DNA of 64,000 nt from assembly GCF_036206005.1 (NCBI RefSeq), contig NZ_CP108143.1:744001-808000 (forward strand), in the 5' to 3' direction. Below, one piece after another: positions 37,379 to 45,272 of the stretch. Source of the stretch: Streptomyces sp. NBC_00178. Lineage in GTDB: Bacteria; Actinomycetota; Actinomycetes; Streptomycetales; Streptomycetaceae. Position numbers and translations under genes: made by a program. The first letter of the stretch is position 1; every line of letters begins with the position of its first letter. The notes beneath the pieces were generated by a model. That model saw only the letters and a list, made by a program, of their open reading frames with translations. It ran no database searches and was not told where the DNA came from.

Positions 37379-38440
37379 CTATCTGAGGTTGGCCCGCACG
37401 AGCAGGAAGACGAGGAAGGGACCACCGATCGCGGCGGTGACCACCCCCACGGGGAGGGCCATCGGCAGTGCCGTACGCGCCGTCAGGTCCGCGCCGGTCA
37501 GCAGCAGGGCGCCCACCAGGCCCGAGGCGATCATGGGCGGCGTCGGGTGCCTCACCAGGCGCATCGCCACCTGGGGCGCCACCAGCGCGACGAAGGGCAC
37601 CGGGCCGGCGGCGCTCACCGCCACGGCGGCCAGCAGCACCGCGCACAGGAGCAGGACGGCCCGCACCCGGGAGTACCGGACACCGAGTCCGGCGGCGACC
37701 TCGTCGCCGAGGTGCAGCGGCTTGAACTGGAACGCGGCGCACGCCACGACGGCCATCAGCGCGAGCGTCGACCAGAGCGCCACCCCGACCTCGTCCCAGG
37801 AACGGTTGTCCAGGGAGCCGACCAGCCACGCCTGGGCACGCGCCACGTCCCGGATGTCGGCGGTGGACAGCAGCCAGGTCGTGATCGCCTCGGTCACCGC
37901 GCTCACCGAGATGCCGATGAGGATGAGCCGGAAGCCGTCGATCCCCCGTCGCCACGCCAGGAAGTACACCAGCAGGCCGGCCCCGAGGCCCCCCGCGAGC
38001 GCGGCGGCGGACACGCCCACGGAGCCCACGACCGCGGCCGCCGTACCGCCCGACACCGTCACCAGGAACACCGCGACCGCGCCGGCCCCTCCGGTGATCC
38101 CCAGGATGTCGGGGCTGGCCAGCGGATTGCGGGCGACGGACTGCGTGATGGCCCCGGACACCCCGAGCGCGGTCCCGACGACGAGACCGGCCAGAGCGCG
38201 CGGCATCCGCAGGTCCATGACGACGAACTCGTCGACCTGCTCGCCACGGCCGGCGATCGTCGCGATCACCCGGTCGAGCCCGAGGGGGAAGTCGCCCACG
38301 CTGATGGACAGGCAGAACACCAGGAAGGTCGCCACCGCCAGGAGCAGCGTGACGCCGACCATCCAGGGGCGCCATACGAACGACAGGCCGCCGAGCCGCA
38401 CGCCCGGCGTCACCGCCGGCTTCACCGCTGTCCCGTTCAC
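37379..38440 (-). CDS. cchD: iron-siderophore ABC importer permease
   Basis: 353 residues from a GTG that overlaps the cchC stop (GTGA at 38437-38440). FecCD/BtuC-type permease with about nine to ten helices; typical blocks are RMPRALAGLVVGTALGVSGA, ARNPLASPDILGITGGA and GPVPFVALVAPQVAMRLV, the last containing the ATPase-coupling region. It pairs with CchC to form the membrane channel for ferric coelichelin. An in-frame GTG at 38464 exists, but it lies inside cchC and is less likely. Confidence 0.94.
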   Translation of the reverse strand: MNGTAVKPAVTPGVRLGGLSFVWRPWMVGVTLLLAVATFLVFCLSISVGDFPLGLDRVIATIAGRGEQVDEFVVMDLRMPRALAGLVVGTALGVSGAITQSVARNPLASPDILGITGGAGAVAVFLVTVSGGTAAAVVGSVGVSAAALAGGLGAGLLVYFLAWRRGIDGFRLILIGISVSAVTEAITTWLLSTADIRDVARAQAWLVGSLDNRSWDEVGVALWSTLALMAVVACAAFQFKPLHLGDEVAAGLGVRYSRVRAVLLLCAVLLAAVAVSAAGPVPFVALVAPQVAMRLVRHPTPPMIASGLVGALLLTGADLTARTALPMALPVGVVTAAIGGPFLVFLLVRANLR

Positions 38441-39495
38441 GCGTTCCTGAACTTTCCCCGCCACACCAGGGCGGCGAAGAAGGGGGCCCCGAGGAGGGCC
38501 ACGACGACACCCGCGTCCAACTCGCCCGGCCGCACGACCAGTCGGCCCACGATGTCACAGACGAGCAGGATCACCGCGCCGAGCAGACCGGCGTACGGAA
38601 CCAGCCACCGGTAGTCCGGGCCCGTCAGGTACCGGGCCACGTGGGCCACCATGAGCCCGAGGAACGCGATGGGTCCGCAGGCAGCCGTGGCCGCGCCCGC
38701 CAGGAGGGTGATGGCGACGATGCCGGTGGTCCGGCTGAGGGCGACGTTCACCCCGAGTCCGCGTGCCACGTCGACGCCGAGGTTCAGCAGGTTGAGCGAG
38801 GGAAGGGTGGTGAGGGCCAGCACGAGACCCGCCGCGATGAACCCCGTGACGGGCCAGATGACGTCGAATCCGACGCCGGCCACCGAGCCCGAGTTCCAGA
38901 ACCTGAGGGCGTTGAGGGACTTCAGGTCGGACAGCGCGACCGCCATCGTCATGGCCGCGAGGAACACCGTCACGCCCTGCCCCGCCAGCGCGAGCGTGAG
39001 CGGGTTGCCGGCGCCTCTGCCGATGCTCGCCAGGCCGAACACGACGACGCCCGCGGCGCCGGCCCCGAGGAAGGCGAACCACACGTACTGGAAGGGGTCG
39101 GAGAAGCCGAAGAGGGCGATCACCGACACGACGGCGAAGGACGCGCCGGTGTTCACGCCGAGCAGTCCGGTGTCGGCGATCGGATTGCGGGTGTACCCCT
39201 GGATCAGCGCTCCCGAGACCCCCAGCGCGATGCCCGCGACGATCGCGAGCACCGTCCGGGGCACCCGCACGGTCTGCACGATGAGCCGGATCTCCGTGAG
39301 TCCCCGGTCCGGGTCCGGTGCCGCGAACAGGCCGTGCCAGACCTCGGCGGGGCCGAGCGCCCGGGCCCCCACGGCCAGCGACACCGCGCAGGCGGCGACG
39401 AGGACCACCACCAGGACGCCGACGCCCGCAACCCGGCGCCCGCGGGCCCGTGTTGCACCCTTCGGCGCGGCTCGCTCCACTGCAGTCGTGCTCAT
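38437..39495 (-). CDS. cchC: iron-siderophore ABC importer permease
   Basis: 352 residues. FecCD-type permease, paralogous to CchD: TVRVPRTVLAIVAGIALGVS, YTRNPIADTGLLGVNTGAS and GPIAFLGLMVAHVARYL are the family blocks. I chose the ATG at 39495 (start MSTTAVERAAP); the frame remains open far upstream but that part is the shadow of cchB. An AAAGGG lies 14 bases before the start, rather distant. A hairpin in the 110-base gap behind cchB may limit read-through; no iron box is visible directly upstream, so cchC-D-E probably depend on the cchB promoter. Confidence 0.94.
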   Translation of the reverse strand: MSTTAVERAAPKGATRARGRRVAGVGVLVVVLVAACAVSLAVGARALGPAEVWHGLFAAPDPDRGLTEIRLIVQTVRVPRTVLAIVAGIALGVSGALIQGYTRNPIADTGLLGVNTGASFAVVSVIALFGFSDPFQYVWFAFLGAGAAGVVVFGLASIGRGAGNPLTLALAGQGVTVFLAAMTMAVALSDLKSLNALRFWNSGSVAGVGFDVIWPVTGFIAAGLVLALTTLPSLNLLNLGVDVARGLGVNVALSRTTGIVAITLLAGAATAACGPIAFLGLMVAHVARYLTGPDYRWLVPYAGLLGAVILLVCDIVGRLVVRPGELDAGVVVALLGAPFFAALVWRGKFRNA

Positions 39496-39563
39496 GTCGA
39501 CGTACGCTATCCCTTTGATCCATCGGCGGTACGCGCGCACGGGGGCCGCGCGGTCCGGGCGGC

Positions 39564-39597
39564 GGTCCGCCCCCGGCGGGGCGGCCGGGGGCGGACC
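39564..39597. terminator. hairpin between cchB and cchC
   Basis: Arms ggtccgcccccggc (39564-39577) and gccgggggcggacc (39584-39597) pair perfectly around 6 bases. It lies 9 bases past the cchB stop (39606, minus strand) and upstream of cchC. It could be a partial terminator that lowers transporter expression relative to cchB. Confidence 0.65.
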
Positions 39598-39605
39598 GGT
39601 GCCCG

Positions 39606-40952
39606 CTAGCGGGCGCCCGCGCCGGGGACCGGTCGTGCCTCGTCGGAGGCCGCCTTGACGCCCCGGTCGAGCAGCGAGTCCAGGATCTCCCCGACCCGGA
39701 TCGCGATGTTGGACAGCAGGGCGGAGGTGATGCCGTGCGTGTGCTCCGTGCCGCCCTGGAGGTAGATGCCGCAGCGCAGTTCGGGGTCCGTCGCGATGCG
39801 GTAGTCGCGCTCGACCCGCACCCGGCCCCCGTCGTCGCGCAGGCAGCGGTCCGCCACGTCGCCGAGGAGGGCGACCGGGTCGACGGGGCTGTAGCCGGTG
39901 GCGAACACCACGACATCGGCGTCCAGGACGGTCTCCTCGCCCGTGACGAGGGACTTCACCGTGGCCCGGGCCTTGTCCGGCGTCTCCTCGACGGCGACGA
40001 GCCGGGACACGTTGAGGAAGCGCAGCCGCTCGGTGCCGAGGACCTTCTCCTGGTACATCTGCCGGTAGAGGTCGTCGATGAGGTCGATGTCGACCACGGA
40101 GTAGTTGGTGTTGCCGTGGTAGTCCATCAGTCTGCGCTTGACGTCCTCGGGCGCCTCGTAGAACTCGTCGACGGCACCCGGGTCGAAGATCCGGTTGGCG
40201 AAGCTGCTGTCGTCGGCGGGGCTGTAGCCGTAGCGGCTGAAGACCGCGCAGACCTCGGCGTCGGGGAAGCGGCGGTGCAGGTACGCGACGTTCTCGGCGG
40301 CGCTCTGTCCCGCGCCCACGACGACGAACCGGGACGGCGAGGTCCCCTCCAGCTCGCCGACCCGCGTCAGGAGCTCGGAGTTGTGCCACACCCGCTCGCC
40401 GCGCTCGATGCCCTCCGGCACGAGCGGGCGCAGTCCGGTGCCGATGACGAGGTTGCGCGCCCGGTGGACGGCGAGGCCCTCCGCCGAGCGGACGGTCACG
40501 TCCAGGTACTCCACGGCTCCGTCCCGGACGAACGGTGTGACCCCGACGACCTCGTGGCCGTAGGAGACCATGTCGTCGACCTTGGCCGCGGCCCATTCGA
40601 GGTAGTCGTGGAACTCCACCCGCAGGGGGAAGAGGTTCTTGTGGTTGATGAAGTCGACCAGCCGGTCCTTGCTCTTCAGGTACGAGAGGAAGCTGTACTC
40701 GCTGGTCGGGTTCCTGAGTGTGACCAGGTCCTTGAGGAAGGACACCTGCATCGTCGCGTCGTCGATCAGCATGCCGCGGTGCCAGCCGAAGCGGGGCTGC
40801 TGCTCGAAGAAGTGGGCGGTGACCGTCTCGTGCGGGCCGGTGCGCGTGTTGTGCTCGTCGAGGGCTATGGCCATGGCCACATTGGACGGCCCGAAACCGA
40901 TGCCGATGAGGTCGTGGACCGGTCGGAAGTCGCCGGGCTGAACCTGTGACAT
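39606..40952 (-). CDS. cchB: L-ornithine N5-monooxygenase
   Basis: 448 residues from an ATG with GGGAG six bases upstream. A flavin-dependent N-hydroxylase of the PvdA/SidA type: FAD site IGIGFGPSNVAMAI near the N-terminus, NADPH site VVVGAGQSAAENVAYL in the middle and the FATGYSP block near the end. It hydroxylates the side-chain nitrogen of L-ornithine to give N5-hydroxyornithine, the hydroxamate precursor used by CchA and directly by module 3 of CchH. It diverges from cchA; a near-consensus iron box lies about 90 bases upstream. Confidence 0.97.
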   Translation of the reverse strand: MSQVQPGDFRPVHDLIGIGFGPSNVAMAIALDEHNTRTGPHETVTAHFFEQQPRFGWHRGMLIDDATMQVSFLKDLVTLRNPTSEYSFLSYLKSKDRLVDFINHKNLFPLRVEFHDYLEWAAAKVDDMVSYGHEVVGVTPFVRDGAVEYLDVTVRSAEGLAVHRARNLVIGTGLRPLVPEGIERGERVWHNSELLTRVGELEGTSPSRFVVVGAGQSAAENVAYLHRRFPDAEVCAVFSRYGYSPADDSSFANRIFDPGAVDEFYEAPEDVKRRLMDYHGNTNYSVVDIDLIDDLYRQMYQEKVLGTERLRFLNVSRLVAVEETPDKARATVKSLVTGEETVLDADVVVFATGYSPVDPVALLGDVADRCLRDDGGRVRVERDYRIATDPELRCGIYLQGGTEHTHGITSALLSNIAIRVGEILDSLLDRGVKAASDEARPVPGAGAR

Positions 40953-41040
40953 GTCACTCCCATTCGTGCGGGGCAGGCGCCTGTCAGGCGTGGGGGATCG
41001 TGCGTTACCTGGGCACGCCGGTGGCGCGACCCGCTGGAAT

Positions 41041-41059
41041 TTAGGTGAGCCTAAGCTAA
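41041..41059 (-). promoter_or_regulatory. iron box of cchB
   Basis: On the minus strand TTAGCTTAGGCTCACCTAA, 18 of 19 matches to the consensus. It stands 89 bases upstream of the cchB start in the divergent cchB-cchA region and should give iron repression of cchB and, by read-through, cchCDE. Confidence 0.9.
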
Positions 41060-41134
41060 TTTTTTTGAGCTGTCGACAGGGCGGCCGAAAGCGGGCGCCG
41101 TTCAACTGGGCAGCACTACGCTCCCGTTGCAAAG

Positions 41135-41153
41135 TTAGGGAAGGCTCGCTTTA
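41135..41153 (+). promoter_or_regulatory. weaker iron box of cchA
   Basis: ttagggaaggctcgcttta has 14 of 19 matches to the consensus and lies 39 bases upstream of the cchA start. It is a second, lower-affinity-looking site in the same divergent region. Confidence 0.65.
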
Positions 41154-41191
41154 CTGGGCACTGATCAGCCCCTGCTCTGAGGAGGAACCCC

Positions 41192-42139
41192 ATGCGGGTC
41201 GTCATGTTCGGATACCAGACCTGGGGCCACCGCACCCTGCAAGCCCTCCTGGACTCCGAGCACGATGTGGTGCTGGTCGTGACGCATCCCAAGAGCGAGC
41301 ACGCGTACGAGAAGATCTGGAGCGACTCCGTCGCCGACCTCGCGGAGGAGCACGGCGTCCCGGTGCTGATCCGCAACCGCCCCGACGACGAGGAGCTCTT
41401 CGAGCGCCTCCAGGAGGCGGCCCCGGACATCATCGTGGCCAACAACTGGCGCACCTGGATCCCGCCGCGCATCTTCGCCCTCCCCCGCCACGGCACACTG
41501 AACATCCACGACTCACTGCTGCCGAAGTACGCCGGCTTCTCCCCGCTGATCTGGGCACTGATCAACGGCGAGTCCGAGGTGGGCGTGACCGCGCACATGA
41601 TGAACGACGAGCTGGACGCCGGCGACATCGTCCGGCAGGAGGCGGTCGCGGTCGGCCCGACGGACACGACCACCGACCTCTTCCACAAGACGGTCGAGCT
41701 GATCGGCCCGGTCACCACCGGCGCCCTGGACCTGATCGCGTCCGGACAAACCGAGTTCACCAAGCAGGACCGCACCCAGGCGAGTTTCTTCCACAAGAGG
41801 TCCGACGAGGACATCCGCATCGACTGGAGCTGGCCGGCCGAGGACCTCGAACGCCTCGTCCGCGCGCAGTCCGAGCCGTACCCCAGCGCCTTCACCTTCC
41901 ACCGGGGCAAGCGGCTCGAAGTGCTCGCCGCGGTGGTGTCCGAGGGGCGTTACGGCGGTACCCCCGGACGCGTCTTCTACCGCGAGGGCGAGGGCGTGGC
42001 GATCGTCGCGGGAGCGGACGCCCGCACCGGGCGCAACCACGGCCTGGCCATCACGCGCGTGCGTACCGAGGACGGCCGTGAACTGGGCGCGACCGAGTAC
42101 TTCACCTCCATGGGCGGCTACCTGACCAGCCGCCCCTGA
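41192..42139 (+). CDS. cchA: hydroxyornithine formyltransferase
   Basis: 315 residues, with GAGGAGGAA before the ATG. It is a methionyl-tRNA-formyltransferase-like enzyme: the N-terminal domain has the catalytic Asn/His/Asp set in NIHDSLLPKYAGFSP and VTAHMMNDELDAGDI, and a C-terminal OB-like domain follows (from about residue 215). It formylates N5-hydroxyornithine from N10-formyl-tetrahydrofolate, giving the residue loaded by module 1 of CchH. It is transcribed alone, divergent from cchB, and ends in a hairpin shared with the chitinase gene. Confidence 0.96.
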   Translation: MRVVMFGYQTWGHRTLQALLDSEHDVVLVVTHPKSEHAYEKIWSDSVADLAEEHGVPVLIRNRPDDEELFERLQEAAPDIIVANNWRTWIPPRIFALPRHGTLNIHDSLLPKYAGFSPLIWALINGESEVGVTAHMMNDELDAGDIVRQEAVAVGPTDTTTDLFHKTVELIGPVTTGALDLIASGQTEFTKQDRTQASFFHKRSDEDIRIDWSWPAEDLERLVRAQSEPYPSAFTFHRGKRLEVLAAVVSEGRYGGTPGRVFYREGEGVAIVAGADARTGRNHGLAITRVRTEDGRELGATEYFTSMGGYLTSRP

Positions 42140-42172
42140 CCTGGGGGCGCGCCGGCGCTCGACGGCTGAACG

Positions 42173-42223
42173 GCCGTGGCCCCGCCGCTCCGCCCTTCCG
42201 GGACGGGGCGACGGGGCCACGGC
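42173..42223. terminator. bidirectional terminator at the right end of the siderophore locus
   Basis: Arms gccgtggccccg (42173-42184) and cggggccacggc (42212-42223) pair perfectly, and flanking ctgaac/gttcag extend the stem after a one-base bulge. It separates cchA from the convergent GH18 gene. Confidence 0.8.
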
Positions 42224-42227
42224 GTGT

Positions 42228-43616
42228 TCAGCCCGCGTACGAGGCGAGGACCCGGGTGAAGTCCCACGGCTGCTGGGAGACACCCGAGCAGGTGTCGGCA
42301 CCGCCGCCGGTGCAGGGCCGGTCGCGGTTGACGGACCAGAAGGTCAGCCGGGCGATGTGGCGCTGCTGGGCGTAGGCGAGGATGGTGCGGAAGTCGGCCA
42401 CGGTGACCGTCTCCCCGTTGTCCGTGACGCCGTTCATCGAGGAGATCCCGGTGTGCCGGTAGGCCTGGTCGTCCGAGTATCCGTAGGCGTTCTTGACCGC
42501 GGTCTTGAGGCCTTCGGCTGCACGGACGGTGAGGGTGCCCATGTTCTGGCCGGCGCCGCCGAAGTTGAACGGCATGATGGTCCAGCTGTCCACGGTGAGC
42601 CCGGAGGCCGCCGCCCTGTTGATGAGGCTGTTGTCCGGGCCGTTCTGGCCGGTGCCGAAGGTCACGTACACCTTGATGCCGGGGTTGGCGGCCCTGACGG
42701 TCTTCAGCGCGTCCACCGTGCGCTGCTGGACGGCCGGACTGTCGTACGCCGCCGCCTCGATGTCGATGTCGATGGCCTTGAGCCCGTAGGCGTTGACGAC
42801 CTTCTGGTACGCCGCCGCCAGTTCACCGGCACTGGAGCAGGAGCTCTCCAGCTTGTTGCCGCTCCAGCCCCCGAAGGACGGGATGACGTCGCCGCCGTTG
42901 GCGCGCACGGTGTTCACCGTCTGCTGGTCGACGCCCCCGGTCAGCGGCCGGCCCCCGTCCCACTGGGGGTTGCAGTAGCCGTTACTGAGGACGAAGGCGA
43001 GCGTGAACCACTTGACACCCGTCGCGTTCATCACGGTGGTGGGGCTCGGCGGGCTGCCCCACCCGTTGTAGAGGTACGGGGCCACCGCCATGGCTCCCGG
43101 ACCGGGGGTCCCGCCGCCGGAGCCCGGCGCGGTCCACTTCTGGTTGGCGGAGCCGGTGCACGTCCAGATCTGCAGCCGCGTCCCGTTGGCGCTGCTCCCG
43201 CCGGTCACGTCCAGGCACTTGTCCGCCTGCGGGTTCACGATGTCCCGGGCAGCCGGCGTCGCCCACTGCTGCGCCGCCGAACCGTTGCAGTCCCACAACT
43301 GCACCTTCGTACCGTCCGCCGTGCCCGCCGACGCCACGTCCAGACACTTGCCCAGCGCACGGATCGTCCCGTCGGAACCCACCGTCCACTGCTGCGCCGC
43401 CGAACCGTTGCAGTCGTACAACTGCACCGCCGTACCGTTCACCGCCGAACCGGCCGCCACATCCACACACTTGCCCGCCAGACCTGTGATCGATCCGGTT
43501 TCCGCGACGGCCCCGCTCGCCGGTGTGGCGGTCAGGCCCGTCAGGAGCGCGGCGGTCGCGGCCAGCGTGCCGACGAGGCCCCGCACCAGAGGTCTCGTGA
43601 CCGGCCTCGCGGTCAT
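42228..43616 (-). CDS. secreted GH18 chitinase-like enzyme with ricin-type CBM13
   Basis: 462 residues: signal peptide (1 to about 38, VRGLVGTLAATAALLTGLTA core), a three-lobed ricin-type CBM13 (about 43-162, with QxW-type AQQW, NQKW), a short Gly/Pro linker and a GH18 barrel. The catalytic motif is AIDIDIEAA with the acid at Glu287, so hydrolysis of chitin or a related beta-1,4-GlcNAc polymer is likely; bacterial GH18 members of this short type also include endoglycosidases. The ATG overlaps the stop of the GH16 gene (ATGA at 43613-43616), so both are coupled. Its CBM13 is 98-99 percent identical in DNA to that of its neighbour. Confidence 0.9.
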   Translation of the reverse strand: MTARPVTRPLVRGLVGTLAATAALLTGLTATPASGAVAETGSITGLAGKCVDVAAGSAVNGTAVQLYDCNGSAAQQWTVGSDGTIRALGKCLDVASAGTADGTKVQLWDCNGSAAQQWATPAARDIVNPQADKCLDVTGGSSANGTRLQIWTCTGSANQKWTAPGSGGGTPGPGAMAVAPYLYNGWGSPPSPTTVMNATGVKWFTLAFVLSNGYCNPQWDGGRPLTGGVDQQTVNTVRANGGDVIPSFGGWSGNKLESSCSSAGELAAAYQKVVNAYGLKAIDIDIEAAAYDSPAVQQRTVDALKTVRAANPGIKVYVTFGTGQNGPDNSLINRAAASGLTVDSWTIMPFNFGGAGQNMGTLTVRAAEGLKTAVKNAYGYSDDQAYRHTGISSMNGVTDNGETVTVADFRTILAYAQQRHIARLTFWSVNRDRPCTGGGADTCSGVSQQPWDFTRVLASYAG

Positions 43617-43978
43617 CGGGTCACCGTCCACTTCTGGTTGGCGGAGCCGGTGCACGTCCAGATCTGCAGCCGCGTGGCGTTGGCGCTGCTGCCACCGGAC
43701 ACGTCCAGGCACTTGTCCGCCTGCGGGTTCACGATGTCCCGGGCAGCCGGCGTCGCCCACTGCTGCGCCGCCGAACCGTTGCAGTCCCACAACTGCACCT
43801 TCGTACCGTCCGCCGTGCCCGCCGACGCCACGTCCAGACACTTGCCCAGCGCACGGATCGTCCCGTCGGAACCCACCGTCCACTGCTGCGCCGCCGAACC
43901 GTTGCAGTCGTACAACTGCACCGCCGTACCGTTCACCGCCGAACCGGCCGCCACATCCACACACTTGCCCGCCAGACC
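43132..43978. repeat. near-identical duplicated CBM13-coding segments
   Basis: Positions 43132-43484 (GH18 gene) and 43626-43978 (GH16 gene) are direct copies offset by 494 bases. I count 5 mismatches in 353 bases, all in the first 75; the 279 bases 43206-43484 and 43700-43978 are identical, including synonymous sites. This indicates very recent duplication or gene conversion between adjacent genes. Confidence 0.95.
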
Positions 43979-44899
43979 CGTGATGGGTCCGCCGCCGCCC
44001 GGCTGACCGCTGTCGGAGCTGACACGGACGTAGTCGACGAGGAGCTGCTGCGGGAAGACCGTGCTCCCGTCGGGATCGCCGGGCCAGTAGCCGCCGACGG
44101 CGAGGTTCAGGATGACGAAGAACGGCTTGTTGAAGACCCACTGCCGCCCGCCCAGGTCGGCGGGGGTGCGCCGCTGGTAGACGGTGCCGTCGACGGACCA
44201 GGTGATCGCGTTCGGGCTCCAGTCCACCGCGAAGGTGTGGAACGCGTCGGCGAACGCCTGCCCGCCCGGCAGGGAGTAGCCGGCGCCGATGCCGCCGCTG
44301 CCGGAGTAGCCGGGTCCGTGGAGGGTGCCGTGGACCGTGCCGGGTTCGAAACCGACGTTCTCCATGATGTCGATCTCACCGCTGTTGGGCCAGCCGACGT
44401 TTCCGATGTCGCTGCCCAGCATCCAGAACGCGGGCCAGATGCCCTGCCCGCGCGGGATCTTCATCCTGGCCTCGACGCGGCCGTACGTGGTGCTGAACTT
44501 TCCGGAGGTGTTCAGCCGGGCCGAGGTGTACTCGCACCGGCCGTACCAGCACTGGTAGTTGCCCGGGTTCTCCTTGCGGGCGGTGATGACCAGATGCCCC
44601 TGGCCGTCGAGTGTGGCGTTGCGGTTCCCGGCGGTGTAGTACTGCCGCTCGTGGTTGTTGACGTTGTCGCCGGTCTCGACCTGCCACTTGCCGCCGTCGA
44701 CGCCGGCGCCCGCCGGCCCGTCGAAGTCGTCGGAGAAGGTGACGGCGGCCGCCGCCGCGGCGCCGGCGCCGGCCGACCGCACGGTGGAGCTGGTCACGGG
44801 GGCGGGGGCGCTCTGCGCCAGTCCGGTGGACAGGGTCGCGAGGCCGAGCGTCATGACGAGGGACAGGATCAGGTGCCGAGGCAGGCGTGGGGATCTCAT
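43613..44899 (-). CDS. secreted GH16 beta-glucanase with ricin-type CBM13
   Basis: 428 residues from the ATG at 44899, preceded by GGAAGGGAGAGGC; an ATG 35 codons upstream would precede the signal peptide with non-hydrophobic sequence. The order is signal peptide (1-30), GH16 jelly-roll (about 52-298) with the catalytic ExDxxE as GEIDIMENVG (Glu175, Asp177, Glu180), then a C-terminal CBM13 (308-428). The motif type with the extra Met is that of beta-1,3(-1,4)-glucanases (laminarinases). With the coupled chitinase it would attack the glucan and chitin of fungal or insect walls. A near-consensus promoter and a dre-like site lie upstream. Confidence 0.92.
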   Translation of the reverse strand: MRSPRLPRHLILSLVMTLGLATLSTGLAQSAPAPVTSSTVRSAGAGAAAAAAVTFSDDFDGPAGAGVDGGKWQVETGDNVNNHERQYYTAGNRNATLDGQGHLVITARKENPGNYQCWYGRCEYTSARLNTSGKFSTTYGRVEARMKIPRGQGIWPAFWMLGSDIGNVGWPNSGEIDIMENVGFEPGTVHGTLHGPGYSGSGGIGAGYSLPGGQAFADAFHTFAVDWSPNAITWSVDGTVYQRRTPADLGGRQWVFNKPFFVILNLAVGGYWPGDPDGSTVFPQQLLVDYVRVSSDSGQPGGGGPITGLAGKCVDVAAGSAVNGTAVQLYDCNGSAAQQWTVGSDGTIRALGKCLDVASAGTADGTKVQLWDCNGSAAQQWATPAARDIVNPQADKCLDVSGGSSANATRLQIWTCTGSANQKWTVTR

Positions 44900-45019
44900 G
44901 CCTCTCCCTTCCGGGGAGGTGAAGTACTGACACGAACATGTCAGTTCCGGGCATACGGAAAAGCGCGGCCTCCCCGGGAGCGGGGAGGGTGTGGGGAACA
45001 GCACTTAGTTCACACCGTG

Positions 45020-45048
45020 ATTTAAGAAATGAACGCTGACCCTGTCAA
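45020..45048 (-). promoter_or_regulatory. near-consensus vegetative promoter of the GH16-GH18 operon
   Basis: On the minus strand TTGACA (45048-45043) is followed after exactly 17 bases by TTAAAT (45025-45020), close to the consensus of a principal sigma factor. The transcript would have a leader of roughly 110 bases before the GH16 start. Confidence 0.75.
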
Positions 45049-45053
45049 GGGTT

Positions 45054-45065
45054 TGGTATAGACCG
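45054..45065. promoter_or_regulatory. dre-like operator next to the glucanase promoter
   Basis: tggtatagaccg matches the core of the DasR response element (TGGTCTAGACCA) at 10 of 12 positions and lies directly upstream of the -35 box. Chitinolytic genes of Streptomyces are commonly under DasR or similar direct-repeat control, so GlcNAc-responsive regulation is plausible. Confidence 0.5.
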
Positions 45066-45272
45066 GAGATGCGTGCACCTCTTGGAACCGTCGCCGATGG
45101 CCGAAAGGGCAGTGGCACCGATCGGCTGCCCCCGGTACCGCCGAGGACAGCGGCACGACCGGCCCCCCGCTCCCGGAGACGGCCTCCGGTCCCCCGTTTC
45201 CCGTCGCGGCGGCCCCCGCACGGTTGGCCGATTCCCGACCCGCGTCCGGCGCCCGCCCGCACCGGCTTCCCC

